A stretch of DNA of 64,000 bases. Origin: Amphibalanus amphitrite (lineage: Eukaryota > Arthropoda > Thecostraca > Balanomorpha > Balanidae). Shown here piece after piece: positions 1 to 13,100 of this stretch (positions within the stretch are counted from its first letter, which is position 1; each line of letters opens with the position of its first letter). Under the pieces are notes generated by a model. That model ran no database searches and was not told the origin of the DNA. It was given only the letters and a program-made list of their open reading frames with translations. The translations under genes and the position numbers were made by a program. The stretch covers positions 124,001 through 188,000 of the forward strand of contig NW_024881532.1 in assembly GCF_019059575.1 (NCBI RefSeq), given 5' to 3'.

Positions 1-597
1 TGAAAGAGTTGGTCTCCGCCAGCTCGGCCGCCGACGCTCCGCAACGGCGCCGCTACAAGGCCTGGGACGGCCGAGCTGACTGTACGGGACTTGGCGGCAC
101 CTTCCGAGGGGGAGAGAGAGGCTCACCACCCCCCACGGTCGGATACCGCCTCCTCCCTTGACGCCTAGCCGAGTCACCGCCAGGGGCAGCGACAGATCAG
201 TCCCACCGACGGAGGACGAGCACAAGTGCCCGAACCCCGCCGGCGACACCTCTCCGACACCACCCCCGGCGGCATCACGACTGGGAATGGCTCCTCAAGT
301 GCGGCGCCCCACTGAGTGTCCCGCCCTTACAGAACTCAGGGCCAAAGAGGCGTGTTGCCCAGCCACCGCGACTGGCTCCGCACGGTGGGGGGCTCAACCT
401 CCAGGATCCCGTTGTCCTGGGGTACGGGTCGGCTCGCCTAGCCTAGTAAAACCGGCTGGTACCCGAGGGGACGCCACTCCCCTTACACTAGCCCAACTCG
501 GCTGTGTTCCTGCGGGTGCAAAAACAACGAAAAAGGGGAGAAAAAGAATCAGAAAGCTGTGATCGAACGAAACGCGGACATCCGGTGAGAAGGAAAT
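1..597 (-). mobile_element. Inverted 5'-region fragment of LINE C family
   Basis: Positions about 10-597 are a near-identical reverse complement of 45981-46554, the 5' untranslated region of the intact LINE at 45568-52347. Similarity begins abruptly at the shared CTTCTCACCGGATGT motif and stops about ten bases before the window edge, so this is either a fragment or a copy that changes at the edge. It lacks the first ~410 bp of the full element, including the 175-bp repeats. The very low divergence points to recent mobility of the family. It lies downstream of the last visible huntingtin exon and could sit in a huntingtin intron. Confidence 0.8.
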
Positions 598-1261
598 GGG
601 GTTTAACATGGGCCAGACCCATTCCAAATGAGCCATGATTTTTTTAATGTTTTACGAACTTAAATGCAAAATAAATTAAACATGGCCAATTTCTCATGAA
701 ATCATATATTAGTAAATCATAAAATACCTTACTTTTTCAAATAAAATGTAATAATCTTATGACCTTGAAGTCTAGTGATGTGTAAACATTGTCGCTAGAC
801 ATTAACCGATTGATAATTGTATGAAAATCGACAATTTTTTTTTTCGCGATTCACGTGATGATACTTTGTCAGGTGAATTCTAAAATTTTGTTTTGTCTAG
901 GGAATAAATCACAGGCCGATCTGAGAAAACTTTTTGAAGGTGGCAGTCTTCCTTTAACATCACTGAGGCACGCAGAGACGGTCCAGCCCATCTAGTCCAG
1001 GGTGCTCACGTCCTTGTTTAGAGGAGTATATGACACAATGCCCAGCATCATCCGAGACACACAAAACCAGAGAGACAGTTCATGTCACTAAGAGCCTGGC
1101 CTCCCGAAAAAAAAAACAGACTTGGAGGGCATTTGTATGACTGACTGCAAGGCATGATTTCTTAAACAGCATGTAAACTAATTATCCTCGCGAAGCCTGA
1201 CACAGCCATAATATTTCAGTCGCACTTAAATTGACCTCGGCGGCTTGGAAAGAATACTCAC
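598..1261. other. Non-coding stretch, no gene seen
   Basis: This AT-rich stretch lies between the LINE fragment and the last visible huntingtin exon. The exon at 1262 ends with a good donor and an open phase, so this is best read as huntingtin intron. I looked for the next expected huntingtin exon on the minus strand. The only faint resemblance, near 1000-1020, is broken by a stop codon and is not accepted. Confidence 0.5.
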
Positions 1262-4186
1262 CTGAGGATGTACTGTTTGAGCACGTCGGCCTCCTGTAGG
1301 TACTGGACGGCCACCGGACTGAAGCGGCCCTGTCTCTGGCGCTCCTGCTCGTCCCAGCCCAGACGGTACACGTCCGGGGGAACGCGCAGGAAACTGGAGA
1401 GCAGGGGCAGGCGGCCCACCGCCAGCACCACGGACCTGTCGGGGTGTGGTGCCGGGTTACACATAAACAGAAACTTAACGGACAATGTCGCTGTTAAAAA
1501 AGAACAAGAAAGAGATGAAGAAAGAAGGTGAACTGTCATACACATGATTCTATCAAGGTAACAAAAGTTAGTATGGAACTGCAACTACATGTAACAGGAG
1601 CTGCATGCCCCAACGATAAACAGAGCCGAACAGAGCCGAACGATATTCGTCGCGCTACAGTCGATTTCTGACCTGATCTTGACGGCTGTCTCGTGTCTGT
1701 CCTGAAGCGCCTCAGCCCACAGCATCAGCGAGGCCATCCGCTGGTAGACCCGCGACTCGACGCCGGTCGACACTGCCGACACCGCTGCAGGCACACATAC
1801 AAACGGGCTGCGTGAGACGTTACTCGGAATGCGTCTATTTAGTAACTGCGGACGTCAAATGGATGGTGACGAAAGTAGCATTTTCGCTTTTGGCGGTAAG
1901 TATAAAACATTGCCGGTAGAATCGCGGCAGCTGATAAACGGTAAGTTCCTCCTACTCAACAAAATCATTTCATTTCGAACAGCTCCTTAGTCACCCCACA
2001 TCAATCAACCTTAGCCCATAACACCCTTGTCATTCTCTTCTCTCTCCCACTCACACGTCTCTGGCAGAGCACCGCGCAGCACGCGCGTCACCCGGTAGAT
2101 GGCGTTGACTGCCAGCACCGTCCACTGGGTGTCCCTGGCAGCCAGCTCGGCCAGCACAGAGGAGAGTCGCAGGCAGCCGGCGGCGGTGCCCAACAGGACG
2201 CGCACGTGTCGCGGCAGTTCCGGCAGACGACAGGTCACGCTGTAGCGTAGAGCCTGACAGTAAGAAAGAAGGGGTTAGAAAATAGGGGAACTGCGGCGGA
2301 GGATCCATTTCGTTCAATCAGCCTATGATCACCAAAATTTACGCATACCGTCTATCACGGCCCATATCACACGGGCCACATCGTGTTAAGACAAACTATT
2401 GATAAGTAAATAGAAAATCAGTTATAGGTTACAGAGTTTACTTCCACACTTCAAATCACATCACCCATTGCGCGTTTTCTTTACCGTACGGTCTTACAAC
2501 AGCCCTTGCGGGGCCGTCGCCTCCGGCCTGACTCCTCTTCTCCCTCCACTCTCTGCCCCTATCTCACCTCCAGACAGAGCAGCGCCAGCCTGGCCAGAGG
2601 CGCGGCAGCCGTCTCCGGCGGCTCCAGATGAACTGTGGCAGTGTGTCGGGAGGCACAGTAGGCCTGGACGCCGGCCGCCAGTCGCAGCAGGCGCCGCCAC
2701 ACGGTCGGCTCACACAGCTGCTCCTCGAGGCGGCGGGTGTATTTACGGTACCGGTCACTGGCGAACGCCTGTCCAGAAATGGAGGAGGGTCAGCCAGTGG
2801 TAAGTGAAAGCAGATAACGGGCAATGGATAATAAAGACACGGGATAACAATAATACCTTGAGCTGTCATCGCAGGTGGTGAAATGAATACAAAATGAAAA
2901 GCCTCGTGAACCTTATTCGTTGACAAATGATCATGATGACTGCCACACAATTGTCAACTTCGTTTTCCAAGTTTTCCATCTGACTGGTAATAACCAGCTG
3001 AATTAAGGCACGTGCCACGTACCTGATCGGGGGAGGGTAGCTGGCTACAGATCAGCTCCAGGTGTTGGCACAGAGCAGTCTCAGCCGCAGCGTACAGTGC
3101 CGAGCCGCCCGCCTGTGCACATAGAAAATACACTGTCGTTATTAGGCATGTCACCGAGACGAAGAAGCGTTATACGTATTTTCAAAGCCATATTCAGCCT
3201 TCGTCTTTTGTATACAATGCACGGTAAAATACGATCGAGATACCCCGACACGTGACCGAGTAAATAGTGACACACACAACAGTAAAAAAAAAAGTTTTAA
3301 CGTAGTCTTTATGACTTCAAAATAGCATCTACGTTATTAGCATGCAAAATATGAGCAGCGACTAACCTCCGTGCCGATATCCGGTTGTCGGAAGCAGTGC
3401 TCCAGGATGGCCAGGTCAGTTCCCTCAGCCATGAGAATGTCCAGGATCTCCTGCTGCTCCAGTCGCGCCAGGAGACGGGCACACTCCCGACCGGGGGCCT
3501 CCGACCAGCCGCTCCTGACGAAACGAACGGGACGCGTCCCATCAACGATCCACACTTCATAAACTTCATAACAATCCTTCTAGCCTACAACCTCACACTC
3601 ACACAATCCCGCCCATAACGTTGCCCGATGGATGGACTATCCTACCCGGTCACACTCACGTGTCCCTGACCAGCTGCAGGTACCAGTCACGGTCTGGCAC
3701 GGCCGGTGGCGCGGCGGCCGGCCGTTCCGCCTCCTCCTCACCCAGAGCCAGGGGAACGCCGAAGAACGTCTGACCCAGCCGGGTCACCAGGGAGGTCAGC
3801 TCGCGTTCCCTGAGGGATGGGGGAACATGGTCATAGCGGAGACGAATCCTGCAAATTGACCACGCAAATGTCAAGACTGACTCCTGTTTCTAAGACAAAA
3901 TCAGCAAAATTACGAAGCACGTCGATTGGCGGGCTTACGCGAGCAAGTCAAAGCACAGGTCCGGGGTCGAATAGCTAGACACAGCAAGAATGAAAAGCAA
4001 ATAAAGACATCAAGCATCTTGCCATTTCTGTACAGCTGTCGCTAACTGTCCCTATCACCCCTACCCTTCCCTTGCCACCAGAAATACCTCATTAGAGATG
4101 GCTCCTTAGATATATTTTCAACCAGCTCGTTGAAGTTGTCTTCTGAGAGTATTCGCTCCTCAGCCGCCAGCATGATCTCCAGCTTC
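1262..4186 (-). CDS. HTT: HTT exons 34-41 (start of C-terminal HEAT region)
   Basis: Exons in transcript order: 4088-4186, 3660-3809, 3367-3514, 3023-3112, 2568-2768, 2055-2253, 1673-1784, 1262-1435. They encode residues about 1722-2113. Recognisable stretches are [27 protein letters not shown] (human SPDKDWYVHLVK), [14 protein letters not shown] and [17 protein letters not shown]. For exon 35 the acceptor at 3810-3812 was preferred over one upstream, because its pyrimidine tract is better and the resulting protein aligns. For exon 39 the donor after ACGT was chosen because only it keeps phase with exon 40. Exon 41 ends in phase 2 at a GTGAGT donor, so the coding sequence continues outside the window. 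Confidence 0.92.
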
Positions 4187-7100
4187 CTGCATGACACACA
4201 TTACACAAAACGTAAAAATGGCTGATTACAGCAAAGAGCATTCAAAACAATAAAAGGGTGTATTGCCAATGTTTTCAGTGAGATCCAAAGGCTGTTCTGG
4301 TTTTTCACAACACCTTACACGCAATATCACAAATCACAATAGGCCGCTGGCTAGAGTTGTCCGAGCAGAATGTGCGCCGGTCGGTGTGACTACACAGGGC
4401 CCGAGCGGGTGACGATCGCAGGCTCCTCTCCCGTGACTGGATGACTAGACGTGGGTCGAGCCGGAGCGGTGTTTCGAGCCGGCCAGCTCAAAGAACAGCA
4501 CGTAAGCCTTTCCGCTGTTGACGTTTCTCTGGTCCATCACGTGGACCCGCGAGTCGTTGTACTCGTACCACTCTGCCGTGTACGGGTGTCGGCAGTGAGC
4601 GGTGTAATGTCCTGAGAGCAGCGTGCCAGAGTGGTTCGCCACGCCGTATAGGCTGTACCGGCAGGGCGTCTGTCCGGCCGAGTAGGGCGACAGGTCCAGG
4701 CCGTTCACCGAAAAGTCGACAGTGGTGTTCAGCTTCCCGCGGAACCTCTCCTGCGGCGAGAACCGCTTCAGGTGGACCACCAAGATACGAGGGAACTTCT
4801 GGATCGAGAGGCTCCTGGTGCACTTTTGGCGCTTCTGGCACTTTGAGCAGGTCGGTTTTTCGTCGCCATCGAGCACCTCCTCTTTGGTGAACAGGTCAAA
4901 ACAGGCCTGTAGGCGCACCTGGCCACTTCGTGACGGGATTGGCAGACTCAGATCCCAGAACGGGTCGAAGGTAACCGATGCGTGGCCACATACCGTGCAC
5001 CGCAGGGTAGCCTTGAGCTGGCCCACGAACAGGTCAACAAACTTGGAGTTTTCCAGGCGCAAGAAACGTTTCCAGGCCTCCATTGACTTTTGACTGGCGC
5101 TCAGTGAGTCGTCGATGTCGGTCGTGATCGGCTTTGGCCGGCTCGTCACCCGGTTCACGTCCTCGTGAAGTCCCTGCAGCAGATATCTGAGGAATTCCTG
5201 CGCGTCCTGCTATGACCTTTCCTGGAATTCCTGCGCGTCGCGGGCATGAAACAATAAAATATTACTAGAAAATATAGACAACCAACAGTATCGTACGTCC
5301 AAGCAAGCTGTTTAACCTCCGGTGCAGTTCTGGAGAGTGACTGACCGACAGTGACCTCAGTGATTCCAGCCCTGCCACGGTGACCCTCAGCGCCTGACTG
5401 ACCTGCACGCTAGCCGAATGACCTCGTCGGCCACGACCAGGTGGTGTGAGGTCATCAGGCGGCGAGACAGTAACAGCAATAGCGGCCCATACTGAGCGGC
5501 AGGCGCTCCCTCCAGACAGCGCAGCACGCGCTGGGCCATCAGCGGCTGTAACGGCAGACAGCAGATCAGACTGAGGGGCTTACGGGTGCAGACGGGACCA
5601 GGTGACCAGACACGGGCGTCGGGCATGAATACTATATTTAGTATAACAATACGTGATACTTACACCATCACACGGGTAGGCACCATCAGACGGGTACTGA
5701 TTACTGACCACGGGCAGATGCCACTACCGCCTTAATCCAGCCTCTCAGACCTACCTACCTGCATGAAGTCAACCTGCATGAAGCCTGCATGAAGTCAACT
5801 CTACTCGTCCCATTCTATACACTACATCCCCACTCACACCCGGTCGCACCACCCACCTGGTCCAGATGCCGACAGCGCGCTGCGATGGCCTGGATCAGCA
5901 GGCCGGACGCCGAGGGGTTCCGGTGGAGCGCGGCCAGCATATCGGAGACGGGAGGCTCGGCACTGAGCGCCACTAGCTCCGTCATGTGAGAAGTGAGCAG
6001 CCAGGCGAGCAGCTCACCGTCCGACGTGTTCTCACACTGGGGAGAACCAGGTAGTCAGAGAAAGGGTGAGCAACCAGCTCACCGTCGGACGTTTCTTACA
6101 CGGATAACATGACAAGTGAGAGAGGGAATATCGATAACAAGTGGCAAAGTATGCATGTGCTCGTCCAAACTAAGTCACGAGGAATGCAAAACGTTCGATT
6201 TAAGATATAATAGCACACTCAAAGCACTTGGTTTTCAATATGGTCATGATCAGAGGAGTTCTCACCATGTAATCACAGAGAAGAATGAGAGCTCCCTTGC
6301 GGGCCAGATCACGGGCGAGGCATCCTGTAGATTCCCAGCTGAAACAGGAAAAGAATGCGTCAACACCGCTCGTTGCCAGCAAGGAAACGAACACATGAGT
6401 GACGTCACGGTATCCAGAAAATCTGTCAGTGTACCCTAGCAATATTACCGTCAAACACTTGAATTACATGCGGATCAGCCAGAGCTATAGGCAGATGGAA
6501 TGCGGCCCAGTCGGCTGAGAGCTGCAGTTGGGACCAGACCTTAATTGCAAAGGCCGGATATTCTGAGCTCTGACCTGAGGTCAGTTGCACGAAACTCGGG
6601 TATGACCTGGGGTCTGATATATTACAGGGCCCAGCCGGTGTGACCTGAATGACTGGAGTCTGGACTAACCTGGGGTCGGCGGGCGGCTGGGTGAGCGCCC
6701 GCCAAAAGTCCAGCTGCCGGTAGTTGAGCAGTGTGAGCAGGTTACACCAGGAGAGCAGCAGCACCGGCTGCACGCCGGCCAGGCTGAGGAAGGCGTTGCT
6801 GATGGGCTCCAGGTCGTACAGGCCCTCCGAGACCAGCCACATGGCGCAGCGCGCGCACTCGCCGAACGCGCCTGAAAACGGACGGGCGATGTAAACGTCA
6901 AGAACACGGAAACAGGAGCTACAAGACGCGAGGAGGAAAAGACTTCCCAGAAAGAAATACAGCAGGGCATTTAGATGGCTTGTTGTTACGGCTTAAGAAC
7001 ACGTTAAGAAAGCAGTTAACTTAAAGTAGTTTCGAATAGAAGCTCCCATTACATCTACTACCAAATACACCTCTCCTAAAACTCCCTTTTCTCAGCTACC

Positions 7101-10100
7101 GTCCGGGCGGGACGGGCGAGTGCGCTAAGTTCACCTGACTGCAGTATGTAGATGATGATCTGCAGGAGCTGTGCCAGCAGTTGGGGCAGACAGGTGGTGG
7201 TGCCCCACATCAGAGGGCTGGCCACCACCGAGGCCAGCTGGCCGACCAGCAGCTCCAGAGCAGACAACAGGAACCTAGCAAGTAGCAACGGGAGACGACA
7301 GTGAGAAATACTGACAGCGACCCGATAGTACGAACCTGGCGATAGTCGGACAAGGTCATGAGAAATACTCGGAGAATAGGGACACAATAGTGAGAAATAC
7401 ATTGCAAGCTTCATCAGGATTCTGGCGGCACACCGCAATAGGGGGACGATGAAACACATCAGCGTTACATCGCGGGCCACTTTGAGAAAATCGTGTCCCG
7501 TATCCATGCCGCAGCCCACCTGACGACGATTTCCTGGGCGCTGACGGCTCGCTCCCGGTCCCGGTGCAGCTCCGTGGTGGCCAGCCCGAGGTCGTCCACC
7601 CTGGCCAGCAGCACGTCTTCCCGCACGTGTGTGACCAACACACGCAGCAGGGCCGATAACATGCCGCCCCAGCGCTGCATGTCCGAGACCGACGACTGGC
7701 GGCATACGGCAGAGACGGGCGGTCAGACAAGGGGAAGTGGTGGAGAGGGAGTCCTATATCAGGAGGGGCAGTTATACAGGAGGCGGGTAGGGGACTGGCT
7801 GTGAGTACATCGCAATAGTACGACAAAATGCCCATGAAGGAATTATAACGATAAAATAAACCAAGCTAGCATACAGCTCATAGGCACTGGGTCAAAGCAA
7901 ACCGAAGTCATGAATTGAACCGACAGGACTCAGCCCTTCCCCACTCACCACGCCGACCGGGTGTCTCAGCAGGCCCGACAGCAGGTCCTCGGCGGGCCGG
8001 AGGGCGCGCGGGCACAGCGCCGCCAGCAGCCGGTGGAGCGCCGCCAGCGCCTCGGGCGAGTCGAGTCGTACGTGCAGCTGCAGCAGCGGCGGCAGCAGGG
8101 CGTCCAGGACGGCGCGCGAGGCGAGCCGCCAGCGCTCCTCACCGTCCCGGCGGGACTCACACACGGCCAGAGACACCAGCTCCAGAACCTGACGGGGAGA
8201 GAGGGGATAGGTCAGACCTGATGGGGAATTGAGATGAGGAATCAGCATATCATGATGAGGAGGAGTCAGTTGATCAGCAGCTGGCGGGGAAACTGGTCGA
8301 GGTCAGGGATAAGTTCTTGCATACAATGTAGTGAGTAGGAAAGAACAAAATATCATAAATGACAGCAAAGACTTGTATATGACGCCACTGTCTTGAGGCA
8401 AACTGACCCAACCGAACTTTCATTTCTGGAGTTGACTCATGCAACCGTTGACCAAGCTCAAGCTACTTCATTCAGTCGCACGATCAGAAACGAAACCGCT
8501 GACAGATCACTGACCCTACTCCCGTCGCCGGCTCGCGCTCCAACACACCCCGCCGGTCCTGACTGACCTCCGGGTACTGGATCAGTCGCAGCAGCATGCT
8601 GAGCAGCACCTCCTTCTGCGCCTCCAGCTCCTTGGCGTCCTGCACCGACGGCCGAGCCGATACGAACAGGTCCTCGACGATGGGACGGAGTGCAGGCAGC
8701 GCTGCGGATCGGACAGAGGAGGTTAGGCCAACTGGGTGCGGGATATGAGACGGTATACGAGTGATGGGTGGCTGGAGCACAGCGTGGCATTTCATAAAAG
8801 TTGCAGCATGACTACAGGAACAATTCTGCAATCCAAAGGCAAAAACGCATATGTCGGTTCATGACCTGACCCGACATATGCGGTTTTGCCTTTGGACGGC
8901 AGAATTATGTAAAAAGGGCTACCCGGTAAACTTAATTGTCAGCCAAAACTTCTTGAAATCAGTTCTTAAAATCGTCACAAGCACTAAAAGTGAAATAAAC
9001 AAAATACCATAAAAACTTGTTCAGCTGTTTAACGTTCGAAGTAAGCCCACATCATTATTGGGTAGCACGTTATATATCTTAAGATATTGGAGAGGATCAC
9101 CGAATACCAAGTAGATGTCTGCCGTTTGAGATTCCAGCCCACACCACCGCTCCCCGTCACTTCCGTACCGTAAGTCTCCGGCGGCTGACCGCTGGCTATG
9201 AGGCCATCGCACAGCTGGATGACCTTGGGTATGGAGACGATCGTCTTGGAGTGGTAGCGCTCGTAGGACAATGCCACCAGAAACCGGAAGATGGCAGGGA
9301 TCACCTGGTTACCCTCCCTGGCGGACGGTCATAAAGGGTCAGGTCAAAATGCGATACAGCGTCGACTAGGGTGCAAAACAGTCAGGCAGGGTAACCAGTA
9401 TCCCATTCAATCACGACTCGTAACACGCGAATCATAATGCAAAGAAAAAGATACGAGTAAGGCTCTGGAGAGCATTAATAACTGACGCGTCATCTGCCAA
9501 ATAAGTTAAGAAAATCAGCTGAACAGACGATACCTTGAACATGCAAGAATTGGAAAGAAATATTCGTTGGGTTGGATGCTATTCCATACTTATCATACCT
9601 CCCTGCGAAATTTCCCACAATTTAATAGTTGTCTAACATAAAACATGTTCCCTGTCTGGCCGTCCTTTTTTCATTAAAGTTGAGCCACTCACTTCATCTG
9701 TCCCTCCTCGACGTACTCCAGCTGTTTGATGACGTAGCCGATGAAGATCTGGTCCGAGTCGAGCAGACAGTAGTTGACTCGCAGCTGGACTAGCTGAATG
9801 AGCAGCCAGAGTACCTGACTCTGCACCTCTGGGTCGCTCGTCACAGTGTACAGCTGGGGAGGAGGGGGAGTGTCTGAACATGCCTTCAGGGGGTTAATGA
9901 GCAGCCAGAGTACCGGACTCTGCACCTCCGGGTCGCTGGTTACCGTGTAGAGCTGAAGAGAGAATGGAGGGAGCGTTTGGACATCTATTCTCGGGGCGAT
10001 CTGCGCGAGGTATGGTCAATCAGAGAGGAGGGATGCTTGAGAAGGTCGAGCACATCAGCTAAGGGCCGGCGGTCCTATGAACGGTCTGAATGTGGCATCT

Positions 10101-13100
10101 AGCAGACACACTATTGGCAAGGACAAGTCGACATATACATTTTTTTAAACAAGCCCTGGTCTCCCTCTCCCTTTACGCCTGCCCACCTTGAGCGCCTTGA
10201 TGACGGACGGCTCGAAGACGCGGATATAGGAGGCCAGTGCCTGTTTGTCGGTACTGCGTCCGGAACTGAGTCCCGGCCGGCGACTGTCGTACTCCGGCCG
10301 TGGCGACGGAGAGCTGGAATTATAGAGCAGTGACTTTAGGTACAGTGACGGAGAGCTGGAACGATGGTGCCAGTGCCACGGTGCAATTAGTCTGCTGAGA
10401 TTGAAATGCATGAGCAGATGACTCATCAAAGCGCAGAAGCATATCATACATTTTGTTTTCCTGCAGACTGCAGCTGTTTGATTCTAAAATTGTGTACCTT
10501 AGAATTTGTACAATCGCTAATATGAGAGTCAGAATGAACAAAACACTAGGAAGCCTTATTATGATGCCCTCGACCACTGTATGCTACCAGTCCCTCCGCC
10601 GCCGCATCCCCTCTCCAGCTCCTATACTATCCCCATTCCGCCGAAATCCCTCCCCTCCATTAACTCCCCTTCTTCCCCGACACCCCGCCACACCCACGTG
10701 CCCTCCTCGTTGGTCGCCGTCAGTCGCCGGGAGGTGGCCACAAACGCGGCCAGCTCGGCGTACGGCCCGTTCACACACGCCTGGTACAGGCCCGGCTCGT
10801 CGTCCGCCGCGCACGACGTCGTGCTGGCGTCCCGCGACAGGTGACCAGCCGAGCCCGACGGTCGAGCAGCGTCCGCAGAGCCGAACATGGCGCGCAGCAG
10901 CTGAAAATGGCGGGAGCCGGCGGCGGGACGTTAGCAGAGATAGCGGAGGACCGATAATGGAAAGAGCAATAGTAGGAGGGCGACGACGATAAAAATGTTG
11001 AGCGGACATTGAGGTGAAGGTTAAGAGTGAATGATGACCACCAGGGTCCTTAAATAATGCAAGACTAAAAAAGGCTAAAAATTGACAGCCTCCGGACGCA
11101 ATAACCATGGAACCATAGTTTGGGATACGAAAGGTGCCACGTTCTCAATCAACCGACCGAACACTGTCTACAGTTCACCTAACTAAATTATTTAGATTGA
11201 GTCTATCTTCTCTCACATCCCAACGTCTCTAACCAGCCACCTGCAACACGAAGTGAACCATCCCCCAGACATTCACTCCACACCCACCTGTAGCACGCAG
11301 TGCAGCGCCAGCGCCGGTGCCAGTCGAATCAGCCCGGTGACGTATCCGAGCAGCTCCTCAGCCAGCGGTGCCACCTGGGCCGTGCCAACCAGCTCGAGCA
11401 GGATGCCCAGCGCCGTCAGACAGCCCGACAGCACGCCCAGCAGCTTCTCAGAGCTCTGGGCGTTCAGCGTGATCTGTCGGCAGAGTGGGGGGGGGGGCTG
11501 TTAGCGAAAGGAAACGCAGCTGGGAGTCACGGCGAGCTGAAGTCAATCATGGATCGCCAATGCTTACATCGTAAAATGGAATGACCGAACCCTATTCTCA
11601 AGAAAAGAAAAAAAACATGGGCGCACAAGGACTGATTCAGTTCACCACAAAATATACAACCTCAGCTCATCACGTACCTTGAATGTCTCGTAAATGGTTT
11701 TGAGCATCGAGTACAGTTTCTGGTACTCAGAAGATGACATGAAGAACCCAACAGCCTGCCGGACCTTTTTGTCCGCCTCCTTCTCTTCCCGCTCTTGTGA
11801 ACCTGACGAAGAAAATCGAAGAAGTCGGCATCAATTGTAGTACCTACATCAAGGAGCGTCCCCGAGGAGGACAAAGTTAAAAAGGAATTCGGAAACCCGT
11901 AGCAGTCCAAGTCGCAACGTGGCACCTGCTTTATAACGATGCAACAACAGCGAACAACATGAAACACCGACCTAGTCGGTCAGAATTGATAATTTTGGGT
12001 TTCAACTTTCAGGACATCAATACTCAGCTCAGCAACTGCCCCGAATTCGGCACACTTTGTTCCAAGAGAAAGCAAACCTACTTTGGCGACAGCTCTGACC
12101 TGCCGCATGCAACACTCAGAGCCACGCAACGTCACGACTCACGAAGGCTACATTGGGGGTGCCTAATAAGCTCAGTACGTACCAGCTCGGTCGGAGGCGG
12201 CAGAGGCGGGAGCCGGTGCGGGCGTGGAAGACGCTGCCGTGGAGGTAGTGGTGGTAGACGTGGCAGACTTGGACCGCTCCGGGGTGCTGCGCTTTTTGAT
12301 CGGCGACAGCGAGCTGGCCGTCGGAAAACTGGGCAGACTCGACCTGTCAGCGTCAAACATTTATTAGTGCATAGCCGGCGGCTGAGTGGACGTTACATTT
12401 ACACCTTTGCAGAGAAAGAAATAAAGTTTGCAACGAGTAGGGAAAATGCATCATGCATCTTCCCATTAAACTGCAGTTATAATACTTTCATGTTTAGCGA
12501 CAGACCCCGTTTCGGAGCCTGCTTCATCCGTCATAGTCTAGCAAAGTGAGACAGCTCGTCTTTTAACAATAATCCCTCAACCCCAGCATAATCCCCGCCG
12601 GCGCCACTGACTTGTTCTGCGGCGTGGTGGGCTGCGTGTCGCCGACCAGGTGGCTGTAGATGTTCATCACACGCATCACGTGGGTCACCAGCGGCTCGAG
12701 CAGGTCCCAGTTGGCCCGCAGCCGCTCCTCCCGGCTCTGGGATGGACGGGCTCGCTGCTGGCGAACACAGATCCCTGCAGGAGAGTGGACTTACTGCTGG
12801 GGTATATGGGAAGGGAAGAGGGGCTTACAGGGTGCGAAGAAATAACAAATCCGATAGACGTACAATTGAAAAATTATACGGTGTGTCCTGTGGTCAGGTT
12901 AATACTTGGCCAGCGGAGAGGCTAATGGCCAGGGTGCATTAGGTTGGTATATCTGATCAGCTGGAGCACCAGGTTATTGTGTATGATCAGGTGCATTACG
13001 TTGGTGTAGCTCACCGGCGGCGAGGCTGGCGGCCAGGTGCACCAGGTTGTTGTGTGTGGCCAGGTCGTGCATCAGCTGTGTGGACGTAACCATGGAAACG

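Noticed and set aside
158-562. 134-codon plus-strand frame near the left edge
   Set aside because: It is an antisense frame of the LINE C 5' region; the same frame occurs inverted at 45889-46410.
985-1025. Possible next HTT exon (faint STLxxGWT-like reading on the minus strand)
   Set aside because: A stop codon interrupts it, the following residues do not match the expected region, and no proper acceptor is present.
4445-5545. HTT-USP2 fusion transcript
   Set aside because: HTT exon 33 ends in phase 2, whereas the USP2 frame needs phase 0, so splicing would lose the USP2 reading frame.
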